NCBI RefSeq assembly: GCF_004118155.1
Contig: NZ_SAIQ01000002.1
Span: 586,487 to 650,486 of the forward strand
Length of the DNA: 64,000 nucleotides
Direction: 5' to 3'
Source of the DNA: Edaphocola flava
GTDB taxonomy: Bacteria > Bacteroidota > Bacteroidia > Chitinophagales > Chitinophagaceae
Shown here: piece after piece, positions 54,703 through 62,029 of the stretch
Position numbering within the stretch: the stretch's first letter is position 1
How the letters are laid out: each line of letters starts with the position of its first letter
Position numbers and translations under genes: made by a program
The notes under the pieces: model-generated
What the model was told of the DNA's origin: nothing
The model's database searches: none
The model's input: only the letters and a program-made list of their open reading frames with translations

Positions 54703-55761
54703 TTAGTTTACTTTAAACAACCATCCGTTTTTATCTTCTGTACGTCCGTAACGGATATCGTCCAGTTGTTTTTTGATTTTGTTCGCGATCGGGAATGTCT
54801 CTGCAGGAGGCAGGGTCAGTGTTTCGCCTTCGTAAGTCAGGTCCTGGATCAGGGACATAGACGCCGCTGTACCAGTACCGAATGCTTCCTGGAATTTACC
54901 TTCTTTATACGCTTGTACCAGCTCTAAGATGCTGATCGGACGCTCTTCAACAGGAATTCCGTTTTCTTTTAGCAGGGCGATAACGCTGTCTCTGGTTACA
55001 CCAGCCAGGATTGTACCGCTGTTCAGATCAGGTGTCAGGGCTTTACCATCAACGATGAAGAACACGTTCATGGTACCGATTTCCTGTACGAATTTATGCT
55101 CAAATGCATCTGTCCACAGGATCTGATCGTAACCCATTTTCTTGATTTCGCTGGTAGGCAGCATGGATGCGCCATAGTTACCAGCAGCTTTGGTATACCC
55201 GATACCGCCAGGCACCGCGCGTACATATTTCTCCTGCACATAGATACGTACCGGTTTGCTGTAGTACGGACCAGCAGGGCTATTGATGATCATGAATTTA
55301 TAATCGTGAGAGCTTCTTACACCCAGGAACTCATCTGTAGCCATCATAAAAGGACGGATGTACAGAGATGTACCATCTTCGTTAGGTACCCATGAGTTAT
55401 CCAGCGCAATCAGCTGACGCATACCTTCCAGGAAAATTTCTTTAGGAATCTCTGGCATATCCAGGCGGGCAGCAGATTTATTTAAACGTTCCCAGTTTTT
55501 TTCCGGGCGGAAAACCGCAGCCGTTCCATCTGGTTGACGATAGGCTTTAACACCTTCAAAAATAGCTTGTCCGTAATGTAAAGCAGAGGTCGACGGACTT
55601 AAGCTTAAAGGACCATAAGGTACAATTTCCGGAGTGCCCCACTGCCCATCTTTATAATCACATACCAACATGTGGTCTGCATACTCCTTACCAAAAACCA
55701 GTTCATCTTTGCGTAGCTCATGTGCGCGACTGTTTGCTACTTTAGAAATTTTAATGTCCAT
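54703..55761 (-). CDS. ilvE: Branched-chain-amino-acid aminotransferase
   Basis: The protein has 352 residues, the longer fold-type IV group. The PLP lysine is in GIGYTKAAGNYGAS, and the enzyme shows FIVDGKALTPDLNSG and later GTGTAASMSLIQDL. It transaminates leucine, isoleucine and valine, supplying the branched-chain 2-oxoacids that the E1 at the start of the window would use; there is no physical link. Its promoter lies at 55834-55841. Confidence 0.93.
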   Translation of the reverse strand: MDIKISKVANSRAHELRKDELVFGKEYADHMLVCDYKDGQWGTPEIVPYGPLSLSPSTSALHYGQAIFEGVKAYRQPDGTAAVFRPEKNWERLNKSAARLDMPEIPKEIFLEGMRQLIALDNSWVPNEDGTSLYIRPFMMATDEFLGVRSSHDYKFMIINSPAGPYYSKPVRIYVQEKYVRAVPGGIGYTKAAGNYGASMLPTSEIKKMGYDQILWTDAFEHKFVQEIGTMNVFFIVDGKALTPDLNSGTILAGVTRDSVIALLKENGIPVEERPISILELVQAYKEGKFQEAFGTGTAASMSLIQDLTYEGETLTLPPAETFPIANKIKKQLDDIRYGRTEDKNGWLFKVN

Positions 55762-55833
55762 ATTGTCTAAATAATAGATTTAATATAATTATGACCCGGC
55801 TCTAGTGCTAGTCAATGACTTACAAAGCCGGGG

Positions 55834-55841
55834 CAAATCTA
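55834..55841 (-). promoter_or_regulatory. -7 element of ilvE
   Basis: CAAATCTA on the plus strand reads TAGATTTG on the minus strand, matching TAnnTTTG, about 73 bases before the ilvE start. No good -33 at standard spacing. Confidence 0.45.
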
Positions 55842-55868
55842 CGTTTTTTTGAACAATATAGAAGTGTA

Positions 55869-55898
55869 TTGCAGTTTGTTCATAAAAATTTACTTTTG
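55869..55898 (+). promoter_or_regulatory. Promoter for the 55930 and rdgB genes
   Basis: TTG 55869-55871, 19-base spacer, TACTTTTG 55891-55898. It lies inside an in-frame extension that begins at 55849, showing that ATG 55930 is the true start. Confidence 0.75.
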
Positions 55899-55929
55899 CC
55901 GGGAACGCTTTCTATACGTACTTTACCAT

Positions 55930-56355
55930 ATGATACAGCAACTTTTTGCCTCCGAAACACTGGTGCATAACCTGCCTAATTTTAACAGTTTGTCAACACC
56001 CGAAGGGGTGCGTGTACTGGTGATCCTGGACCGTTTTGTAGACGAAAATGCTGATAAAGAACAGATTACGAAGATTTTTCAGGCATGTAAAGTCACGCCG
56101 GAGCAACTGTATATTACAGACGAGTGGGTAGCCTGGCAAAACATCAGTGGGGTAGAAAGTATTAAAGAAGTATTTCTGTTCAACGTAGATCCGAAAAGTA
56201 TACATATTCATTATACCTTATTCCCTTATAAAATGCTGGGTATCGGAGATAAGCAGATCATGCTGGCAGATGAGCTGCGCATGATTATGGGCAATGCCCA
56301 GCTGAAGGCCGACTTCTGGAACAAGGCACTGAAACCATATTATATCGGAAAATAA
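55930..56355 (+). CDS. Conserved protein of unknown function upstream of rdgB
   Basis: The 141-residue protein begins MIQQLFASETLVHNLPNFN. It shows alternating beta/alpha composition (VRVLVILDRFVDENADKEQI, VFLFNVDPKSIHIHYTLFPY) and a conserved-looking GDKQIMLADELRMI near the end. It is soluble and lacks recognised motifs. It precedes rdgB by 14 bases and is probably co-transcribed, so a role in nucleotide or DNA metabolism is possible. Family not recognised. Confidence 0.65.
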   Translation: MIQQLFASETLVHNLPNFNSLSTPEGVRVLVILDRFVDENADKEQITKIFQACKVTPEQLYITDEWVAWQNISGVESIKEVFLFNVDPKSIHIHYTLFPYKMLGIGDKQIMLADELRMIMGNAQLKADFWNKALKPYYIGK

Positions 56356-56369
56356 ACACATACAGATTC

Positions 56370-56951
56370 ATGACCAGACTAGTATTAGCCTCCAATAACG
56401 CACATAAGATTGCAGAGATCAACGGCCTCCTGGAGGGCGCTTTTGAAGTGATCAGCCTCAAAGATACCGGCATTACAGAAGAGATTCCCGAGCCATACGA
56501 TACCTTCGAAGAGAATGCTCTGGCTAAGGCCAACTATGTATATGAGCGTACCGGCCTCATGACCTTCTCCGAAGATAGCGGCCTGATCGTACCCGCGCTG
56601 GGTGGTGCACCAGGAGTGTTCAGTGCACGCTATGCCGGCGAGCCGCGCAGCGATGAGCGCAATACCGAAAAGCTATTGCAGGAGCTGGAGGGTAGTACAG
56701 ACCGCCATGCCTATTACCAGACGACAATTTGCCTGGTAGGCAGCGGAGCACCAGTATATTTTAAAGGAATCTGTGAGGGAGATATTGCCACAGCACCATC
56801 GGGCAGCGGAGGCTTTGGCTACGATCCTGTATTTATCCCAAAAGGGTATGACCAGACTTTCGGACAGCTACCCGCAGAAGTGAAGAAGGCCGTAAGCCAT
56901 CGCGCTAAAGCCATGGCTCAGTTCGTCGGGTTTATAAAACAAGGTCTGTAG
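56370..56951 (+). CDS. rdgB: Non-canonical purine NTP pyrophosphatase (RdgB/HAM1)
   Basis: The protein has 193 residues, typical length. Motifs are LVLASNNAHKIAEI (nucleotide-binding N-terminus), ENALAKANYV, SEDSGLIVPALGGAPGVFSA and GYDPVFIPKGYDQTF. It hydrolyses dITP, XTP and similar damaged nucleotides. The final 20 bases overlap the convergent zapA gene (56932-56951). Confidence 0.95.
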   Translation: MTRLVLASNNAHKIAEINGLLEGAFEVISLKDTGITEEIPEPYDTFEENALAKANYVYERTGLMTFSEDSGLIVPALGGAPGVFSARYAGEPRSDERNTEKLLQELEGSTDRHAYYQTTICLVGSGAPVYFKGICEGDIATAPSGSGGFGYDPVFIPKGYDQTFGQLPAEVKKAVSHRAKAMAQFVGFIKQGL

Positions 56952-57258
56952 CAGGGGCAGACTTGTCTTCGAGGCAGTCGTCTATAGATTGCATCATTTC
57001 CTGTATCGTATCCTGCTGCACCGGGGTGAAGCCACTGTGATCGGTCACCTGGTCGGTAGCATACATCATCAGGCACATCGCCAGGAAGTCCTGTTCATCT
57101 TTGCCCACGATATCGTTGCGCAGTTTGGCCAGTCGCTGTTCAGCTACTTTCATGGCCTGGCGTATCGCCTGTTCCTCTTCCGGCTTTACCCGGATGCGGT
57201 AACTGCGGCCGGCCAGCCATAAGGTTATAGGGATGGTGTTTTCCATAACAGCATTCAT
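56932..57258 (-). CDS. zapA: Cell division protein ZapA
   Basis: The protein has 108 residues from ATG 57258, or 104 from ATG 57246 (MENT). The N-terminal beta part is ITLWLAGRSYRIRVKPEEE. A long helical C-terminus (AIRQAMKVAEQRLAKLRND and onwards) gives the coiled coil by which ZapA tetramers bundle FtsZ filaments. Its 3' end overlaps rdgB, and the start is near the divergent ftsY. Confidence 0.85.
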   Translation of the reverse strand: MNAVMENTIPITLWLAGRSYRIRVKPEEEQAIRQAMKVAEQRLAKLRNDIVGKDEQDFLAMCLMMYATDQVTDHSGFTPVQQDTIQEMMQSIDDCLEDKSAPATDLVL

Positions 57259-57334
57259 TTTCAGCAAAAATAAAATTTTGTATCCTTATATAATAGACTA
57301 ATTTTACACCTTATAATTTTTTATATTATCTGTT

Positions 57335-58309
57335 ATGGGTTTTTTTGACAAACTATTCAAAAGAAATAAAGATCAGGAAGAACAAAAAGCGGTATTAGAC
57401 GAAGGACTAAAACAGACCAAAGAGAATTTCTTTAGCAAGATCTCCAAAGCCATTGCAGGAAAGAGTGAAGTAGATGAAGAAGTGCTGGATAACCTGGAAG
57501 AAGCCCTGATTACAGCAGATGTAGGCCTGGATACGACCGTTACCATCATCAAAAATATCGAAGCACGCGTTGCCAAAGATAAATACATCAATACCGGCGA
57601 ACTGAACAACATTCTTCAGGAAGAAATCGCCAATATCCTTACCGACTCATCCAGTACCGATTACAAAACGTACGGCACACCGCTGGATAAAAAACCTTAT
57701 GTAATACTGGTTGTAGGCGTAAACGGTGTAGGTAAGACTACAACGATTGGTAAGCTTGCATATAATTTCAAAAAGAACGGTAAGTCTGTATTGCTGGGTG
57801 CAGCCGATACCTTCCGTGCCGCAGCTGTAGATCAGCTGAGCATCTGGAGCGATCGTGTAGGCGTACCTATTGTAAAGAAAGAGATGGGTAGCGATCCAAG
57901 TTCTGTAGCTTATGATACTATCGTCAGTGGTATAGCCCGCGATGTAGATGTGATCATTATCGATACCGCCGGTCGTCTGCATAATAAAGCGCACCTGATG
58001 GAAGAGCTGAGCAAGATCAAACGCTCTATCGGTAAAAACATGGAAAATGCTCCGCATGAAGTTATGCTGGTGCTGGACGGCAGTACAGGGCAGAACGCAC
58101 TGGAGCAGGCCAAGCATTTTACCGCAGCTACAGAAGTGACCTCACTGGCCATTACCAAGCTCGATGGCACGGCCAAGGGTGGTGTGGTATTAGCCATCGC
58201 CAATCAGTTCAAAATACCGGTAAAATATATAGGTGTAGGAGAGCGAATGGAGGACTTACAAGTATTCAATAAATATGAATTTGTAGACTCTTTATTTTCC
58301 TTGCAGTAA
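57335..58309 (+). CDS. ftsY: Signal recognition particle receptor
   Basis: The protein has 324 residues. A short charged N-terminus without the long acidic A domain is followed by the N domain and the NG GTPase. Motifs are GVNGVGKTTT (about 128-137), AADTFRAAAVDQL, DTAGRLHN and TKLDGTAKGG. FtsY docks ribosome-SRP complexes at the membrane. The truncated A domain is usual in Bacteroidota. A strong terminator follows. Confidence 0.96.
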   Translation: MGFFDKLFKRNKDQEEQKAVLDEGLKQTKENFFSKISKAIAGKSEVDEEVLDNLEEALITADVGLDTTVTIIKNIEARVAKDKYINTGELNNILQEEIANILTDSSSTDYKTYGTPLDKKPYVILVVGVNGVGKTTTIGKLAYNFKKNGKSVLLGAADTFRAAAVDQLSIWSDRVGVPIVKKEMGSDPSSVAYDTIVSGIARDVDVIIIDTAGRLHNKAHLMEELSKIKRSIGKNMENAPHEVMLVLDGSTGQNALEQAKHFTAATEVTSLAITKLDGTAKGGVVLAIANQFKIPVKYIGVGERMEDLQVFNKYEFVDSLFSLQ

Positions 58310-58358
58310 CATATGGTTAATGGTAGATAAATAACAATTACTTTATACAGTTTCTCTC

Positions 58359-58394
58359 AGTAGCGGCAAAACTTATTCTAGTTTTGCCGCTACT
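58359..58394 (+). terminator. Terminator after ftsY
   Basis: AGTAGCGGCAAAAC (58359-58372) pairs with GTTTTGCCGCTACT (58381-58394), followed by TTTT. Confidence 0.88.
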
Positions 58395-58427
58395 TTTTAG
58401 AACCATTTTTTTAGTTATTTATACTAT

Positions 58428-61205
58428 ATGAAGCACGTTTTACTGCTCTCAGTTATTTCATCTTTTTCCGTTATTGTGCAGGCGCAGACTGCCCTGGTAA
58501 AAGGTGTTCTGGAAAACAAGGATAACGGCAGGCCACTTACCGAAGTGGAAGTGACCATTCCGCAACTGAAGCTGATGAAGATAACCAATGCAGAAGGGCG
58601 CTTTACCTTCAGCCAGGTGCCGCATGGTACCTACAAGCTGGTTGTAAATACTTCTGCCAACAAACAAGAAACAGTAACGATCAATGTAGACCAGGATGTG
58701 GTAGACCTGGGCGCACTGGCTTTCGGGATTGATGAACAGGCCATAAGCGTAGCGGCCAATCAGGCACCGACCATTTCGCTGGAAGAGAATGCCTCTTCGG
58801 GAGATGATGATGGTATCAGCGATCAGAGCGTGTCCGGTGTACTCACCGCATCACGCGATCCTTACCTGGCCGCAGCCTCTTATACCTTCGGGCCGCAGCG
58901 CTTCCAGATTCGTGGATATAAAAGAGATCAGCTGGAAGTATATATGAATGGTCTTCCGATGAATGATGCTGAATCCGGTTCAGCCTTCTTCGGGCAGTGG
59001 GGCGGACTGAACGATGTGTTCCGCAACCAGACCGTAACCTACGGACTGTCGCCTTCAGAAGTAGGCTTCGGCGGACTGAGCGGCGCGACACAGATCGAAG
59101 CCACTGCTGCCGATCAGCGCAAGCAGACCCGTATCTCCTACGCTGCCTCTAACCGTACCTACCGTAACCGTGTGATGATTACCCACAGCTCTGGCCTTAA
59201 CGAGAAGGGCTGGGCTTATTCCGTATCTGCTTCCAAAAGATGGAGCGATGAAGGCTACATTCCAGGTACATTCTACGACGGCTACTCAGCCTACCTGGCC
59301 GTGAGCAAGAAGATCAATAATGCCAACTCCATTCACCTCACCGCCTTCGGCGCACCAACCAGCCGTGGCAAGGCCATGCCTGCTACGCAGGAGGCTATGG
59401 ATCTGGCCGGCAGCAACTTCTATAATCCTAACTGGGGTTATGTAAATGGAGAGAAGAAAAATTCTCGCGCCAACAATTCTAACCAACCCGCGGCTATACT
59501 CACCTACAAGTATAACCCGGACAATAATACCCAATGGAATACCTCACTGGGCTTCCAGACCGGTTATAATGGCAATACCTCCCTCGACTGGTACAATGCT
59601 ATGGACCCTCGTCCTGATTACTACCGCAACCTGCCTAGCTATTACCTGTATGATCCGAGAGGCGCAGACGAGGCTATGGCCAATGCACAGCGCGATTACC
59701 TGCTGGCAGATCCAAGTCGTATGCAGGTCAACTGGGATAGACTGTATGGTGCCAACCGTATGAATGTACGTACCGTAAATGGCGTTACCGGCAAGCGTTC
59801 GGTATACCTGATCGGCGAGGACAGAGACGATATCAATAAATACATGCTCAACTCCACACTGCAAAAGGTAATAGGAGCGCACGTAAAAGTAACTGCCGGT
59901 GTAGCGGGCATCCTGCAAAAGACTGCCAGCTATCGCAAAGCCTATGATCTGCTGGGTGGCGACTATTATGTAAACCTGAACCAGTTTGCAGAACGTACCT
60001 ATATCGGTAACAACGATTACAACCAGAATGACCTCAACAATCCTAATGGTATTGTGTACAAAGGCGATAAATACGGTTATTACTACAAGTCAGACTTTGT
60101 GCGCTCTTACGCATGGGCACAGGGCGAGTTTACCTACAACAAAGTAGACTTCTTCCTGACTGGTCGCCTGGGTATGGAAGGCTTCCGCAGAAATGGTATG
60201 TTTAAGAACGGTCTGTTTGCCGGAGATTCCGAAGGCCAGTCAGAACGTTTCGACTTCCTCACCTATGCCGTAAAGGGCGGACTGACCTACAAACTGGATG
60301 GTCGTAACTATCTGTACGTAAATGGTGCGGTAATGACCAATGCACCTACATTTGACAATACCTTCGTATCACCACGCACCCGTAACAAGGCTGTAGGCAA
60401 CCCGGTTGTAGAAAAGATCACATCATTAGAGGGTGGATATTTACTGCGCTCGCCGTTCCTGAATGGTCGCCTGAGCGGGTTTGTAACCGAGATGAAAGAT
60501 ATTACCGACATCAAACGTTTCTATCACGAAGATTACCGCACGTTTGTAAACTATGTATTACAGGGTGTAAATATGCGCAACCTGGGTGGAGAGTTTGCCC
60601 TCAAAGCCAAGATCAGCCCGAGCCTGTCTGCCACCGCAGTAGCCAGCTGGACACAAGCCTTCTATACCAGCCGTCCTACGGCCAGCGTATTCCTGGACAA
60701 TGATACCTCTACCAAAGTAGCTACGCAGACCATCTACCTGAAAGACTATTATGTAGCATCGGGCCCGCAATCGGCCTACACACTGGGGTTGAACTACAGC
60801 TCGCCTAAATACTGGTGGGCCAATGTAAATGTCAACTTCTTTGATCGCAACTATATCGACGTAAACCCTGCCCGCCTCACTTCCGATGCCGTAGAGTTTG
60901 TACAGAAAGGTACACCACAGTGGAACGATATACTGGGTCAGGAGAAGCTGCCGGCATATTACACCATCGACCTGTTCTGCGGTACCTCCCTGAAGCTGAA
61001 GAAATACATCAGATCGGCCAGCAACGATATGTTCCTATACATCAATGTTGGGGTTAATAACCTGCTGAACAATAAGAACATCCGTACCGGAGGTTTTGAG
61101 CAGTTGCGTTTCGATGCCGCTACACAGAATGTAGAGCGCTTCCCGGCCAAGTACTTCTATGGCTATGGTGCCAACTACTTTGTGAGCGTTACCTACAAGT
61201 TCTAA
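58428..61205 (+). CDS. TonB-dependent outer-membrane receptor
   Basis: The protein has 925 residues with a signal peptide (about 1-20). A carboxypeptidase-regulatory domain follows (about 22-105, ALVKGVLENKDNGRPLTEV). The plug region contains FQIRGYKRDQLEVYMNGLPM, which has the plug/NG motif. The remaining sequence is a large barrel ending FVSVTYKF, with a C-terminal Phe. It lacks a SusD partner, so a single-gene nutrient receptor is indicated; ligand unknown. From this gene onward the sequence looks visibly more GC-rich than the preceding 10 kb, though I did not compute it. Confidence 0.9.
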   Translation: MKHVLLLSVISSFSVIVQAQTALVKGVLENKDNGRPLTEVEVTIPQLKLMKITNAEGRFTFSQVPHGTYKLVVNTSANKQETVTINVDQDVVDLGALAFGIDEQAISVAANQAPTISLEENASSGDDDGISDQSVSGVLTASRDPYLAAASYTFGPQRFQIRGYKRDQLEVYMNGLPMNDAESGSAFFGQWGGLNDVFRNQTVTYGLSPSEVGFGGLSGATQIEATAADQRKQTRISYAASNRTYRNRVMITHSSGLNEKGWAYSVSASKRWSDEGYIPGTFYDGYSAYLAVSKKINNANSIHLTAFGAPTSRGKAMPATQEAMDLAGSNFYNPNWGYVNGEKKNSRANNSNQPAAILTYKYNPDNNTQWNTSLGFQTGYNGNTSLDWYNAMDPRPDYYRNLPSYYLYDPRGADEAMANAQRDYLLADPSRMQVNWDRLYGANRMNVRTVNGVTGKRSVYLIGEDRDDINKYMLNSTLQKVIGAHVKVTAGVAGILQKTASYRKAYDLLGGDYYVNLNQFAERTYIGNNDYNQNDLNNPNGIVYKGDKYGYYYKSDFVRSYAWAQGEFTYNKVDFFLTGRLGMEGFRRNGMFKNGLFAGDSEGQSERFDFLTYAVKGGLTYKLDGRNYLYVNGAVMTNAPTFDNTFVSPRTRNKAVGNPVVEKITSLEGGYLLRSPFLNGRLSGFVTEMKDITDIKRFYHEDYRTFVNYVLQGVNMRNLGGEFALKAKISPSLSATAVASWTQAFYTSRPTASVFLDNDTSTKVATQTIYLKDYYVASGPQSAYTLGLNYSSPKYWWANVNVNFFDRNYIDVNPARLTSDAVEFVQKGTPQWNDILGQEKLPAYYTIDLFCGTSLKLKKYIRSASNDMFLYINVGVNNLLNNKNIRTGGFEQLRFDAATQNVERFPAKYFYGYGANYFVSVTYKF

Positions 61206-61232
61206 GCATTCGATCCTATAACTATATACATG

Positions 61233-61254
61233 GCCCTTCCTCAGCAGGAAGGGC
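61233..61254 (+). terminator. Terminator after the TonB receptor gene
   Basis: GCCCTTCC (61233-61240) pairs with GGAAGGGC (61247-61254), followed by TTTTT. Confidence 0.85.
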
Positions 61255-61283
61255 TTTTTGTTTCGTCTATTGTTGGCGCGCAT

Positions 61284-61471
61284 TCACAAACGCGTGCCTC
61301 TATTGATACAAACAGACACACGCGAGGGCGCGTGCGCTAGCTTGGGGAGAGGAGATGTCTCCATACGATCGACATCACGAAGGGACGTAAACCGTTCGCT
61401 GAGGCCCTCGAAGTGATAATGTTGTGCATAAAGTACCTCTCGATGCTGGCGCGCGCCCCCAGGCGCGTGTC
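61284..61471. repeat. REP-like palindromic units
   Basis: Several short units share GGCGCGTG or its complement (near 61290, 61325-61335 and 61450-61470), each with local dyad symmetry. A related unit, GCACGCGC gaag GCGCGTGC, lies at about 61940-61959. Copy number in the genome is unknown. Confidence 0.5.
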
Positions 61472-61536
61472 CTCGCATACCTCATGACCCCACCTCAGAG
61501 GTACCCCCTGCTACCCCAAACCTTAATGAACGCGAT

Positions 61537-61735
61537 AAAAAGCTCAATTCGATTTGCCAAAAAGCTCAATGAAGCGACCTAAAAGCTCAATCAAGGGTAT
61601 ATAAAAGCTGCGCGCGAGGGATAAAAAGCTCCATTCGCGCAGCTTTTTGCTTAATTCCATTTCATAAAAAGCTGCGTGCATTCCATAAAAAGGTGCGCCC
61701 GGCCACTAAAAAGCTAAATGATATGTAGCTTTTTT
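61537..61735. repeat. Phased AAAAAGCT direct-repeat array
   Basis: A4-5 GCT or GGT units begin at about 61537, 61559, 61581, 61603, 61623, 61666, 61687 and 61708. The spacing is 22, 22, 22, 20, 43, 21 and 21 bases, so units lie on one DNA face about two helical turns apart. Several units continue as CAAT. Two can form hairpins with inverted copies (61603-61614 with 61636-61647, 12 bp perfect; 61708-61715 with 61727-61734). Inverted T-tract relatives continue near 61790, 61832 and 61877. Confidence 0.65.
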
Positions 61736-62002
61736 GCGCGTCGATTCAGGTTTTCAGCGGGTGAATGTAGCTCCCAAAACAGGTTGATGTAGTTTTTTTG
61801 CGTGCCAATGTTGTATAGCGACAGATCGATTTAGTTTTTGTCCGGGTCGGTGTAGCATACCGGTACATTGCCGCGGCTTTTTATATCGTTCATGTTGCGC
61901 TGAATAGGGTAGACTTAAGGTAGACTTAAGTACAAGAGCGCACGCGCGAAGGCGCGTGCCTACAACATAAAGCTACCTTCCGCACGTGCCAGCAAAAAGG
62001 CC

Positions 62003-62010
62003 TATCTTTG
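62003..62010 (+). promoter_or_regulatory. -7 element of the radical SAM gene
   Basis: TATCTTTG, 20 bases before the ATG at 62030. The -33 region is poor. Confidence 0.5.
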
Positions 62011-62029
62011 CATATTGTTGAATAATAAT

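Larger units (their letters stand above)
61206..62029. other. 824-bp repeat-rich intergenic region
   Basis: The longest gene-free stretch in the window. It holds the terminator at 61233-61254, several GC-rich palindromic units containing GGCGCGTG (about 61284-61335, 61448-61471, 61939-61960), the phased A-tract array (61537-61735) with later inverted T-tract copies, and a tandem 11-base duplication (GGTAGACTTAA, about 61908-61929). No supported gene; a 64-codon minus frame (61478 down to 61284) is a by-product of the palindromes. Confidence 0.6.

Noticed and set aside
61284-61478. A 64-codon minus frame in the repeat region
   Set aside because: It is built from the GC-rich palindromic units and has no protein-like pattern.
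61537-61735. CRISPR array
   Set aside because: Units are only about 8 conserved bases, spacers are not unique 30-mers, and no cas gene is present in the window.
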